This document shows positions 9,692-18,171 of a stretch of DNA of 64,000 nucleotides, piece by piece (the stretch's first letter is position 1; each line of letters begins with the position of its first letter). The notes beneath the pieces are model-generated. The model had not been told where the DNA came from, did no database searches, and worked only from the letters and a program-made list of their open reading frames with translations. The translations under genes were made by a program, and so were the position numbers. Location: positions 61,961 to 125,960 of the forward strand of contig JAIUPH010000040.1 of the NCBI GenBank assembly GCA_020161065.1, given 5' to 3'. The stretch is from Pseudomonadota bacterium (GTDB lineage Bacteria > Pseudomonadota > Gammaproteobacteria > Burkholderiales > Burkholderiaceae_C).

Positions 9692-11313
9692 AGCGGCGAC
9701 AACGACCGCGACGGCGACGGCGCCCGTGCCGCGGCCGCGCCCCGCTCGCTGAGCGCGCCGGCCTGCCACAGCCGGCCGAAGGCGGCCGCCGTGCGCGCCG
9801 GCCCGAAGGCGGCGTGCCAGCGGTCCAGCAGCACGGCCAGCGTCGGCGCCTCGTCCGCTGCGCCCAGCGCGGCCAGCCAGCGCTCGATCGGCACGCCGGC
9901 GAGGTGCGTCACCGGCTCATCGAAGCCGGGCGCCGCGAGCGCCGGCCGTTGCCGCACCCAGCCGTCGTCGAGCACCGTGTGAGGCTCGATTCTGACGTTA
10001 GCGGCCAGCGCCAGCCTCGCCTGCAGGTCCGGCCAGGCGGGCACCGGCGGCGCGGCCCGCGCGCGCGGCGTCCAGAACGGGCCGGGCCACTGCGCGGCGG
10101 GCGCCGCGTGATGGCTGCCGGCCAGCCGCGCATGCCGTTGCGCGTGGGCGCGGCTGCGCGCGCGGTGCAGCTCCCAGGCCAGCGCGGCGTCAGCCGGGCG
10201 GTGCCAGGCGGTGTGCACGCAGGCGGCGGCCTGCACGCCGCTGCGCAGCGCCGCCGCCAGGCCCTGCGACGACAGCGGGTCGATGCAGGCCGCGGCGTCG
10301 CCGGCCAGCAGCAGCCCGGGCGCCGGCGCGGCATCGGCCGCCGCGCGCGGCGTGGCATCGCAGACGCGCAAGGCGACCAGCACGCAGCCGGCCAGCCGGC
10401 TCGACAAAGGCGCGGCCGCCGCCAGGTGCCGGCGATAGAGGCGTTCGCGGCCGCCGCCGTCCAGGCCGTGCAGCGCGGCGGCATCGACGAAGGCGGCGAC
10501 GCACCGTGCGGCCGCGGCCTCGCCTGCGCCATCGCCTGCGCCCTCGCCCTCGCTCGTGCCCGCGCTCACGCCGACCGACGGCAGCAGCCAGACCCAACCG
10601 TCGGCGTGCGCCGCCACCACGCTGCCGCCGAACGGCGACGCGCCGCCGGCCGCATCGCCAGTCGCCTCGCCCGCCGCATGCCGCGGCCGCCAATGGCCGC
10701 ACAGCGCCACGCTGCGCGGGCCATCGGCCGCCGCCGGCGCGCCGCGGCGGCCGCGGGCGTCGATCACGAGGTCGGCGCGCAGCAGCGTGTGCCGGCCGTC
10801 GTGGCGCAGCGGCGTGGCCCAGCCGCCGTCCAGCGGCTGCGGCGCGCCGGCATGGGCGCCCAGCAGGCGGGCGCCGGCGGCGCACGCGGCCTGCCGCAGC
10901 AGCGCGTCGAAGCGGTCGCGCGGCAGGGCCAGCGCGTCGCGCGCGCTGCCGCCGGCGGCCATTGCCGCGGCGGCCATCGCCCCGTCGGCGCGGTTGGCGG
11001 CGGCTGGTGGCCAATGGCGTTCGCTCGAGGCATCGGCGCGCGCGCCGCAGCGCGCCGGCAGGTCGGCCAGGCCCAGTTCGGCCAGCAGCGGCAGCGCGCC
11101 GGCGGCCAGCGTCTCGCAGGGGTGGCTGCGCTCGCTGCCCGGGTGAAGGCGGCCGCGCTCGACCAGGGTCACCGCATGGCCGCGCCGCGCCAGGCACAGC
11201 GCCGCCACCGCGCCGGCCGGCCCGCCGCCCAGCACGGCGACCTGCGCACCGCGGCGCGGGACCGCCGCGGCGCCGGCGATCGCGGCATCAGCCGAAGAGC
11301 TCGGGCCGCGCAT
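9676..11313 (-). CDS. LodB/QhpG-like FAD-dependent monooxygenase (halogenase fold)
   Basis: A 545-residue flavoprotein. The Rossmann motif VLGGGPAGAVAALCLARRG begins near residue 23, the DARGRRG segment follows mid-protein, and the second FAD motif is LLAGDAAACIDPLSSQG. This is the p-hydroxybenzoate hydroxylase/tryptophan halogenase fold. LodB and QhpG, which hydroxylate a protein-bound Trp during formation of a cysteine tryptophylquinone (CTQ) cofactor, belong to the same fold, and the neighbours here suggest that role. The ATG at 11313 overlaps the radical SAM gene by 26 bases. The last about 120 residues form a separate poorly conserved helical region. A catalytic halogenase Lys could not be assigned. 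Confidence 0.72.
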   Translation of the reverse strand: MRGPSSSADAAIAGAAAVPRRGAQVAVLGGGPAGAVAALCLARRGHAVTLVERGRLHPGSERSHPCETLAAGALPLLAELGLADLPARCGARADASSERHWPPAAANRADGAMAAAAMAAGGSARDALALPRDRFDALLRQAACAAGARLLGAHAGAPQPLDGGWATPLRHDGRHTLLRADLVIDARGRRGAPAAADGPRSVALCGHWRPRHAAGEATGDAAGGASPFGGSVVAAHADGWVWLLPSVGVSAGTSEGEGAGDGAGEAAAARCVAAFVDAAALHGLDGGGRERLYRRHLAAAAPLSSRLAGCVLVALRVCDATPRAAADAAPAPGLLLAGDAAACIDPLSSQGLAAALRSGVQAAACVHTAWHRPADAALAWELHRARSRAHAQRHARLAGSHHAAPAAQWPGPFWTPRARAAPPVPAWPDLQARLALAANVRIEPHTVLDDGWVRQRPALAAPGFDEPVTHLAGVPIERWLAALGAADEAPTLAVLLDRWHAAFGPARTAAAFGRLWQAGALSERGAAAARAPSPSRSLSPLQSAS

Positions 11314-12799
11314 CGGACAGGCGCGCGTAGCTGCGCAGGCAGTGGTCGAGCCAGCCGCGGATGAAATCGCAGGCCGCGCGGCCGCGGTGCAGCACCTCGT
11401 GGTGGCAGCCGCCGCCGCACAGGTAGCGCGCCCAGCAACTGGCGCATGGCTGCTGGCGATGGACGTGGCGCTGCGCCAGCCACGCGCCGCGGGCCTGGTC
11501 GTCGATGCCGCGGCCGAGGTCGCCGAAGCGCGCCGCGTCGTCGCCGATGAAGCGGTGGCAGGCGTGCAGCGCGCCGTCGGCGGCCACGCCCAGGTAGCCG
11601 GCGCCGGCGCCGCAGGGCAGCGGCCGGTGGGTGCCGCGATGCAGTTCGCGCAAGGCGTCGAGCAGGTTGGCGAACGGATAGGCGTCGGGCTTGCCGTCGC
11701 GCAGCAATTGGCGCTCGCAAGCGTCGGCAACGTCGACGATCTGCGCCAGCAGCTCGGCAAAGCCGCCATCGGCGATGCGCAGCGCGGCGTCCGCCGCCAC
11801 CAGGCTGGGCGCCACGCCGACGGCGGCGAAGCCCAGGCCGATCAAGTGCTCGACATCGCCGCGCAGCGCGCGGTGCAAGGGCGTGACGGTGATGCGGGCG
11901 CTGGCGCGCAGCCGCGGCCGGCCCGGCAGCGCGGCTTCGCCCTGGCGCGCCAGCAGCGCCGGCAGCCGCGCCAGCACCTGGGCATGGCTGCCGCCGCCGC
12001 CGCGGCGCGGCCGCAGCCGGTCGTTCAGCGCGGCGCTGCCGTCGAGGCTGACCGTGACCGCAAAGCCATGGTGGGCGAAGAACGCGGCGTCGTCGTCGGT
12101 CAGCCGCGTGGCGTTGGTGGTCAAGGCCAGTTGCAGCCGCAGGCCGCGGCGGGCACAGGCTTCGCCGGCGTACTCGGTGGCGCGGCGCAACAGCGCGCGC
12201 GCGAGCAGCGGCTCGCCGCCCATGAAGGCCAGCCGCGCGGTGGCGCCGGGCGCCAGGCCGCCGACCAGGCGGTCCACCGCGGCCTGGGCCACGGCCCAGC
12301 CCATCGCCTCGCGCCGCGGCGCCTGGCCGAAGCTGCCGCCATCGGCATAGCAGTAGCCGCAGCCCAGGTTGCAGTGCTCGGCGATGTTCAGCGCCAGCGC
12401 GGTGACCGGCGGCGTGCCGATGTCGTCGTCGACCACCGCCGGCCGCGCGGCGGCCAGGTTCAGCCGCGCCAGCAGCGCCTGCTCTGCCGCCGGGCCGGCG
12501 GCCAGCGCGCGGTCGGCGGCGGCGGCCTCGGCCGGCGGCAGGTCGTAGACGCGCGAGCCGTCGACCACCAGCAGGTGGGCGCCGGCCGCGGTGTCGAAGC
12601 GGTGCAGCGCGCTGCCGCCGTGGGTCCGCGCCGCGGCCGGCGGCGCGGTCGGTGGCGCGGATGGCGAGGCGGTCGGCGACGCGGTCGGCAGCGCGGTCGT
12701 CGCGGACAGCGCCGATCGCAGCGGCCCGCGGCCGATGGCCGAGACCGGGATGCGCGTGATCGCCGCGGCCGCTTGCATCGGGGCCCCTTGGCGGCTCAT
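11288..12799 (-). CDS. Radical SAM / SPASM peptide-maturase-like protein
   Basis: A 503-residue protein. Residues 1-60 are low-complexity (repeated Pro/Ser/Thr/Ala). The radical SAM cluster motif is Cys143-x3-Cys147-x2-Cys150 (CNLGCGYCYA), followed by FMGGEPLL and TTNAT. The C-terminal SPASM region has Cys406, Cys424, Cys462, Cys465, Cys471, Cys475 and Cys487, enough for auxiliary iron-sulfur clusters. Proteins with this layout (anSME, QhpD, PqqE types) modify ribosomally made peptides or proteins. Its ATGA overlap with the LodA-like gene upstream argues that this protein is the substrate or partner. The target is inferred, not shown. Confidence 0.82.
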   Translation of the reverse strand: MSRQGAPMQAAAAITRIPVSAIGRGPLRSALSATTALPTASPTASPSAPPTAPPAAARTHGGSALHRFDTAAGAHLLVVDGSRVYDLPPAEAAAADRALAAGPAAEQALLARLNLAAARPAVVDDDIGTPPVTALALNIAEHCNLGCGYCYADGGSFGQAPRREAMGWAVAQAAVDRLVGGLAPGATARLAFMGGEPLLARALLRRATEYAGEACARRGLRLQLALTTNATRLTDDDAAFFAHHGFAVTVSLDGSAALNDRLRPRRGGGGSHAQVLARLPALLARQGEAALPGRPRLRASARITVTPLHRALRGDVEHLIGLGFAAVGVAPSLVAADAALRIADGGFAELLAQIVDVADACERQLLRDGKPDAYPFANLLDALRELHRGTHRPLPCGAGAGYLGVAADGALHACHRFIGDDAARFGDLGRGIDDQARGAWLAQRHVHRQQPCASCWARYLCGGGCHHEVLHRGRAACDFIRGWLDHCLRSYARLSDARPELFG

Positions 12800-14607
12800 G
12801 GCGCGGGCGCCAAGGCGTCGAACAGCGGCACGCCGATGCCGTGCCGGGCCAGTTGCTCGGCCTCTTGGCGCAGCACGTCCATCGCAGCGCGGGCCTCGGT
12901 GATGGCGCGCTGCGCCGCCTGCGGGTCGCGCCGCGCCTGCGCCTGGTAGCCGCTTTTCAGCGCCGCCATCAAGCGCGCCAGGTGCTGCAGCGCTTCGCGG
13001 GCCTGCGCCTCGGTGCCCAGCTGCAGCGGCCGCAGGTAGGGCGCGGTGGCGTCCTGCGCGCCGTAGGCGCCCAGCGTGCGGGCCAGCTGGTCGAAGCGCT
13101 CGTAGTGCGACACGCCGTCGCTGTCGATGCGCACCGCCAGCTCGAACAGGTGGCGTGGGTAGGCCGGCTGCTCCAGCGTGGCGACGCAGCGCGCATAGGC
13201 GCGGTCGAGGTCGCCGCGCGGGCGTTCGATGAACGCATAGCGGCGCAGGATGTCGGGCGACAGCGCCTGCAGGTCCGGCAAGGGCTCGCCCAGCCACAGC
13301 CGCGGCGGGGCCAAGACGTCGAGCACCGGTTCGTAGTGCTCGCCGCCCGGGTAGAAGCCGGCGGCATCCAGCTCCCACAGCAGCTGGTTGGCCCAGCGCA
13401 GGTGCGTCATCTCGCCGACGGCCAGCAGCGTCATCGCCTGGCGGGCGGCCACCAGGTCGTCGTGCATCGTCGCCCACGCGCCGTGCCGGTGGTCGTGCGC
13501 AGGGTCGCGCAGCGAGAACAGGCCGTACAGGTAGGCGCAGCACAGCGTCATCTCCAGCGGGGCCAGGCGGTGACGCAGGTCGTCGATCATCGCCGCCGCG
13601 TCGGGGTACGGCGTGGCGCGCTCGTGCCGCGGCGGGTGGTAGACGGCGCCGACCTCGTGCCCTTCGATCACGTAGGCCAGTTCCTGCCAGCGGCGGTTGA
13701 TCTCGAAGTGGTCGAGCTGCCAGGCGCGCGCTTCGGCGCGCGACGGCGGGGCGGCGACGTTGCCGGCCGGGCTGCGGTCGCGGCGCAGCCAGTCCAGCCA
13801 GGTCAGCGCCTGGTCGGGGTCGGCCGGCACGGCATCGCTCGGCGCCGTGCGGTCGATCTCGCCGAGCACCACGTCGGGGTGGTTCGAGGCCCAGTAGTAG
13901 CAGGCGCAGTCGCGGAAGTCGTGCTGCCAGGGGTTGCACATCGATTCGGTCAGTTCGCCCGGCGGGTAGGCGGTATCGATCACGCCGTCATCGCCGGTGT
14001 AGCGGCGGCGACGGCCGGTCAGCTCGACGACCGGCTGCGGGTCGGGCGCGTCGCGCTGGATCACGGCAATCTTGAGCGGCACGTCGGCACGCAGGCAGCG
14101 CACGAAGCGCCACAGCGTTTCGCCATCGTAGGGCGTGCCGTCCTCGGCGCTGCAGGCGATGCGCTTGCCTTCCTGTTCCAGCCAGTGCAGGTACCAGCGG
14201 CCGTTGCTCAGGCTGGTGCCGACCTTGCTCATGTAGGTGTCGAGCAGCGTCTGCACCCAGTGCTCGCCGCCGCGCTGCGGCAGCATGGGGTCGTTCAGGT
14301 AGTCGAGGTAGACCAGCCGGATGCCGGCCTGGTCGGGCAGCGCCTCGGGCACCGGCCGCAGCGGCTGCGTGACGACGCGAAACAGGATGCCGGGAAAGAA
14401 GCGGCCTTCGAGGTTGCGCACGTCCATCTCGAGGCCGGGAAAGCAGTTGCCGACGCCCGATTCGAGCCGCGCGGTGGCCGGGTTGCCGACGGCGCGGGCG
14501 TTGAAGTCCGGCGCGGCGGCGCGCGCCGTGCGGTTGCGCGCCCGCGGGCCGCCGCCCGGCCGCGACGACGGCTCGGCCGCGGCCGGCGCTGGGGTCGGTT
14601 GCTTCAC
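12796..14607 (-). CDS. LodA C-half-like protein with ferritin-like domain (putative quinone-cofactor subunit)
   Basis: A 603-residue protein starting at GTG, overlapping the previous stop as GTGA. Residues 50-250 include GVGNCFPGLEMDVRN and ELTESMCNPWQHDF, then RDCACYYWASNHPDVVLGE. The last two stretches resemble the region of LodA/GoxA amino-acid oxidases that carries the Cys and Trp of the CTQ cofactor; here Cys224, Cys234, Cys236 and Trp239 are candidates. Residues about 345-580 look like a VioB-type ferritin-like domain (VGEMTHLRWANQLLWELD). The LodA likeness is by eye and moderate. Function as an amine or amino-acid oxidase subunit is inference. Confidence 0.6.
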   Translation of the reverse strand: MKQPTPAPAAAEPSSRPGGGPRARNRTARAAAPDFNARAVGNPATARLESGVGNCFPGLEMDVRNLEGRFFPGILFRVVTQPLRPVPEALPDQAGIRLVYLDYLNDPMLPQRGGEHWVQTLLDTYMSKVGTSLSNGRWYLHWLEQEGKRIACSAEDGTPYDGETLWRFVRCLRADVPLKIAVIQRDAPDPQPVVELTGRRRRYTGDDGVIDTAYPPGELTESMCNPWQHDFRDCACYYWASNHPDVVLGEIDRTAPSDAVPADPDQALTWLDWLRRDRSPAGNVAAPPSRAEARAWQLDHFEINRRWQELAYVIEGHEVGAVYHPPRHERATPYPDAAAMIDDLRHRLAPLEMTLCCAYLYGLFSLRDPAHDHRHGAWATMHDDLVAARQAMTLLAVGEMTHLRWANQLLWELDAAGFYPGGEHYEPVLDVLAPPRLWLGEPLPDLQALSPDILRRYAFIERPRGDLDRAYARCVATLEQPAYPRHLFELAVRIDSDGVSHYERFDQLARTLGAYGAQDATAPYLRPLQLGTEAQAREALQHLARLMAALKSGYQAQARRDPQAAQRAITEARAAMDVLRQEAEQLARHGIGVPLFDALAPAP

Positions 14608-16301
14608 TTCGACACCTCGGGTTGAGGGTTAGGGGTTGCTGCCAGCCGATCGAGGAAGTCGATCATCAGGTGGTACTGGCGACGGGTCAGCGACAGCGGC
14701 ACGTAGTACGCGTCGCGCATGTAGGGCGGCATGCGCATGTCGTGCATCAGGTCGCGGTCGACGCGCGGGTCGCGGAAATCGGCGTGCGGCTCGGGGCCGG
14801 GCCGCTCGTCCCACTGGCCGAGCAGGCCGAACGGCGGCCGCAGCAGGCGCTTGACGCGATCGACGTTGCGGCGCAGGAAGTCGATCAGCACCGTCTCGTC
14901 CATCAGCGGGCCGTGCACATGGCCGATGGCGTTGGTGAAGCTCAGCGTGTCGCCGCGCACGCTGGGGCTGTAGACCGAATCGGTCTGCCCCGGCGTCAGG
15001 TCGCCGATGCGGTCGGCATAGGGCTTGTCGGCCCGGGTCATGCTGCGGCCGTCGGTCTGCGGCAAGCGGGCGCCGCCGCCGCCTTTCGGCGGCGGCGCGC
15101 TGCCGGCGCCGCCGCTGTTGTCCTGCAGCGCTTCGGTGCGCGCGGCATCGAGGTTCATCGACGACGCCGTTTCGAAGACGCGGCGGAACAGCGCCACCAC
15201 CTCGGCCTGCACCTGGGCGAAGGGCATCGTATCGACCGCCATCAGCCCGTGGTCGCGGTCGGCCAGGTCATCGTCGATGCCGTAGAACGGCCGGCGGTCC
15301 GGCGCGTAGTGCGGCGGGCCGACGAAGACGCGGCCTTCGGCCACGTAGCGCGTGCCGCGCCAGGCCAGCGCGGCGGTGATCAGCACGTCGCAGGTGTCGT
15401 CGACCACGGCCCAGGCGCGGCTGTCGCCTTCCTCGGCGCCGTCGTAGCCGTCCTGCGGCTGCGGGTCTTCGAACAGGCCGGTGACCATGCGGTACTGCGA
15501 GAACACCGTGTCCGGCGACAGGATGCGGTTCTCGGGCTCGACGATCATGTGCACGCGGCCGTCTTCCTTGCGGAAGAACTGCAGCGAGTCCCAGCGGCCG
15601 GTGACGGTCAGCCGGTCGGGTCCGTAGGCCGCCGTCGGCGGGCCGTAGACCTTGCCTTCGGCCGGCGTGAAGCGCAGGCGCAGCACCGACAGGTCGACCT
15701 CGGCGAAGCCCGGCTCGGCTTCGCTGCGCGGGCGCATCCATTGCACGGCGCCCAGCGGAATCGGCCGCTCGCGGCTGACCAGCGGCACCTGGCCCGCGGT
15801 GTGGCGGCTGAAGGCCTGCAAGGCATGGCGGCGATGGTCGGTGCCGGCGATCTCGGCCCGCGCCGTGAAGCCGCAGGCCGGGTCGTCGGTGCGGCGCGCG
15901 GCTTTCAGGTTGGAGGCCGTGACTTCGAGCGCCACGTGGTCCAGGCCGATGCCCAGTTCGGCCAGCAGGTCCAGCGTCACCGCCTGCTCTTCCAGGCCGC
16001 CGTCCGCCGCGCGCTGCAGCGTGGCCCACAGTTCGAGGAAAGGCGCCACCGGGCGGATGCGGCCGTCGTCGTCCTTGAAGCGGATGTGCTCGGGCAGGTA
16101 GGGCACCAGGCCGCCGTCGTCGCGCACGCCAAAGCTCACCGCCGGCTGCAGCACGGTGAGCGTGCTGCCGTGGGCGCTGCGCCCTTCGGCCCATTCGAAG
16201 GCCTCCAGCGGATGCGGGCTGCCGCCGACGCGGGCAATGGCCATCGGCGGATGGAAGTGCAGCCCGACCAGGCTGCGGCGCGTGCCGGTTCGCTCGCTCA
16301 T
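14604..16301 (-). CDS. LodA N-half-like protein (putative partner subunit)
   Basis: A 565-residue cytoplasmic protein without signal peptide or membrane segment. The start LVGLHFHPPMAIARVGGSP recalls the N-terminus of LodA-family oxidases, which begin with a similar IARVGNS motif. A low-complexity linker (SAPPPKGGGG) near residue 400 separates it from a C-terminal region with MHDMRMPPYMRDAYYVPLSL. The gene overlaps its upstream neighbour as ATGA and its downstream neighbour as GTGA, so the pair are probably made in equal amounts and may form one enzyme. No catalytic residues can be named. It could instead be a scaffold or an unrelated conserved protein. Confidence 0.5.
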   Translation of the reverse strand: MSERTGTRRSLVGLHFHPPMAIARVGGSPHPLEAFEWAEGRSAHGSTLTVLQPAVSFGVRDDGGLVPYLPEHIRFKDDDGRIRPVAPFLELWATLQRAADGGLEEQAVTLDLLAELGIGLDHVALEVTASNLKAARRTDDPACGFTARAEIAGTDHRRHALQAFSRHTAGQVPLVSRERPIPLGAVQWMRPRSEAEPGFAEVDLSVLRLRFTPAEGKVYGPPTAAYGPDRLTVTGRWDSLQFFRKEDGRVHMIVEPENRILSPDTVFSQYRMVTGLFEDPQPQDGYDGAEEGDSRAWAVVDDTCDVLITAALAWRGTRYVAEGRVFVGPPHYAPDRRPFYGIDDDLADRDHGLMAVDTMPFAQVQAEVVALFRRVFETASSMNLDAARTEALQDNSGGAGSAPPPKGGGGARLPQTDGRSMTRADKPYADRIGDLTPGQTDSVYSPSVRGDTLSFTNAIGHVHGPLMDETVLIDFLRRNVDRVKRLLRPPFGLLGQWDERPGPEPHADFRDPRVDRDLMHDMRMPPYMRDAYYVPLSLTRRQYHLMIDFLDRLAATPNPQPEVSK

Positions 16302-17896
16302 GGCGCCGCCTTGGCGCTGCGCCGGCGCGCGGGCTGGCGCGGCGGCGTGGGCGGATCGAGTTCAGGCACGGCAATCGCCGGCGGCCCATAGGGCTCGTAG
16401 GTGATGGCGCCGGGCGCCGCGGCCGGCCAGGCGCGGCCCGGCTCGGGGCTGACGCTCTGGCCGTAGCGGAAGACCTCGTGCGGGTCGTACTTGCGCTTGA
16501 TGGCCAGCAGCCGGCCGAACTGCTCGCCCCAGTAGCGGCGGCGGTAGTCGGTCTGCGCGGCGCGCGGGTAGTTCTGGTACGACTCGCCGTTGCTCAATGG
16601 TTCGACCAAGGCCATGAACTCGCCGAGGTAGGCCTGCAACTGGCGGCGCTCGTCGTCGTTCATCCAGAACACGTCGACGAAGAAGTCGCAGTCGGAATCG
16701 CGGTGGACGAAGGCGTTGAAGTCGCGCGGCACCGCATTGATCGCGCCGCCATAGGGCTCGATGCAGATCGTCGACCAGGTGTTCGGCGACGCGGCCAGCT
16801 TGCGGCAGATGTTCTTCCAGTCGGCGCGCTTGAGCGGCTTGCCGAACAACACCGACTGCTTGTCTTCGCGCGCCAGGTCCGGGCACGGCGGAATGTTCTC
16901 GAGCAGCCATTCATTCAGCTCGTTGTAGCTGCCGACGCGGTCGTAGACGGTCGACAGCACGCCGCCGGTGTCGTTCATCAGCGGCCGCAACAGCGCGTGG
17001 CCCTCTTTGCGGTCGCCCCAGTAGATGCCGCGCATCAGCAGCACCGGCGTCTGGTCGGGGCCGTTGAAGCTGATGAACAGCATGTAGCCGAGTTCCGGCG
17101 GCGCGCCCTGGCGCATGAAGCCCTTTTGCAGCGCCACCAGGGCATCGGGCGCCTGGTCCAGCGTCCACTGCAGGCCGAAGCCCCACAGCTTGGGCATGTC
17201 GTGCAGCCGGTAGGTGGCGCGCAGCAGCACGCCGAAGTTGTTGCCGGTGCCGCCGCGCAAGGCCCAGAACAGGTCGGCGTTGCAGTCGGCCGCGGCGCGC
17301 ACGATGCGGCCGTTGGCCAGCATCACCAGCATCTCTTCGACGTTGTCGCAGTTGATGCCGAACTTGCGCGAGGTGAAGCCGTAGCCGCCGCCTTGCATGT
17401 AGCCGGCCACGCAGACGTCGCCGCAGCCGCCGGTGGGCATGTGCAAGCCGTAGTCGGCCAGCGTGGCGTTGAGATGGCCCCAGTTGGTGCCCGGGCCGAC
17501 GATGGCGCGGCGCCCTTCGTAGTCGATGGTGACGGCGTTCAGGCGGCTCAGGTCGATCACCATGCTGTCGTTGACGCTGTAGCCGGCCGTCGAATGACCG
17601 CCCGAGCGCGTGGTGATCCACAGCCGGTGCCGGCGGGCGAAGGCCAGGCATTCCCAGACGTCCTGGAACACCTCGCAGTAGACGATCAGCAGCGGGAACT
17701 TCTGGAACGCCTGGTTGGTGAGCTGGCGCGCATGGTCGTAGCCGGGATCGGAGGGCAGCGTCACCGTGCCCTGCAGGCGCTTCTGGAACGCGTGCAACAC
17801 CGTCTGGTGCAACGCGACGTCGGAACCTTCGTTCGACGCGGCCCAGCCGGCCAGACGTTCGCGCCGTTCGCGCTGCTTGCGACTCATTCGCCACAT
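16298..17896 (-). CDS. BBE-type FAD-linked oxidase (bicovalent flavin)
   Basis: A 532-residue FAD_binding_4 plus BBE (berberine bridge enzyme) protein. RSGGHSTAGYSV carries the His, and GGCGDVCVAGYMQGGGYG the Cys, expected to bind FAD through two covalent bonds. The C-terminus has YWGEQFGRLLAIKRKYDP, the BBE signature. Such enzymes oxidise alcohols, amines or sugars with O2. A GAGGAG ribosome site precedes the ATG at 17896; an ATG at 17886 is also in reach but in another register. It is the first gene of the operon, and its stop overlaps the next start as ATGA. No secretion signal is seen, although many BBE enzymes are exported. Confidence 0.85.
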   Translation of the reverse strand: MWRMSRKQRERRERLAGWAASNEGSDVALHQTVLHAFQKRLQGTVTLPSDPGYDHARQLTNQAFQKFPLLIVYCEVFQDVWECLAFARRHRLWITTRSGGHSTAGYSVNDSMVIDLSRLNAVTIDYEGRRAIVGPGTNWGHLNATLADYGLHMPTGGCGDVCVAGYMQGGGYGFTSRKFGINCDNVEEMLVMLANGRIVRAAADCNADLFWALRGGTGNNFGVLLRATYRLHDMPKLWGFGLQWTLDQAPDALVALQKGFMRQGAPPELGYMLFISFNGPDQTPVLLMRGIYWGDRKEGHALLRPLMNDTGGVLSTVYDRVGSYNELNEWLLENIPPCPDLAREDKQSVLFGKPLKRADWKNICRKLAASPNTWSTICIEPYGGAINAVPRDFNAFVHRDSDCDFFVDVFWMNDDERRQLQAYLGEFMALVEPLSNGESYQNYPRAAQTDYRRRYWGEQFGRLLAIKRKYDPHEVFRYGQSVSPEPGRAWPAAAPGAITYEPYGPPAIAVPELDPPTPPRQPARRRSAKAAP

Positions 17897-18076
17897 GGCC
17901 GGTACTCCTCTTGGGTGATGGGCGCCAGGTCGTCGGTGCCGCGGCCGCGACCGTTCGCGGTGGCCGCTGGCCGGCACTGTGACGACTTGTATCAGCAGCG
18001 CCGGCTGTCGACAAGGCCCCATGCCAATCGTGACGGCGGTGACGGCGGTGACGGAGCAGCGCGTCCTTGCCTCTCT

Positions 18077-18106
18077 CAAGTTGATCCGGCTCCGCCGGGC
18101 AACTTG
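18077..18106 (-). terminator. Possible hairpin terminator of the cNMP-domain gene
   Basis: CAAGTT and AACTTG flank an inner CCGG/CCGG pair, giving a stem-loop 66 bases after the stop of the minus-strand gene at 18172. A second G/C palindrome (CCCCCGCGGGGG at 18109-18120) lies next to it. There is no clear U-run, so rho-independent termination is uncertain. Confidence 0.35.
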
Positions 18107-18171
18107 ATCCCCCGCGGGGGGCGGGACGGGCCCCCGGCCCGGACCTGGGGGTGCTCAGAAGGTGCGCAGTG

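Noticed and set aside
6451-11364. A very long open frame on the plus strand
   Set aside because: It is a GC-driven shadow of the cyclase gene and of the opposite-strand flavin gene. Its product is Arg/Ala/Pro-rich without any motif, while the true frames carry clear domains.
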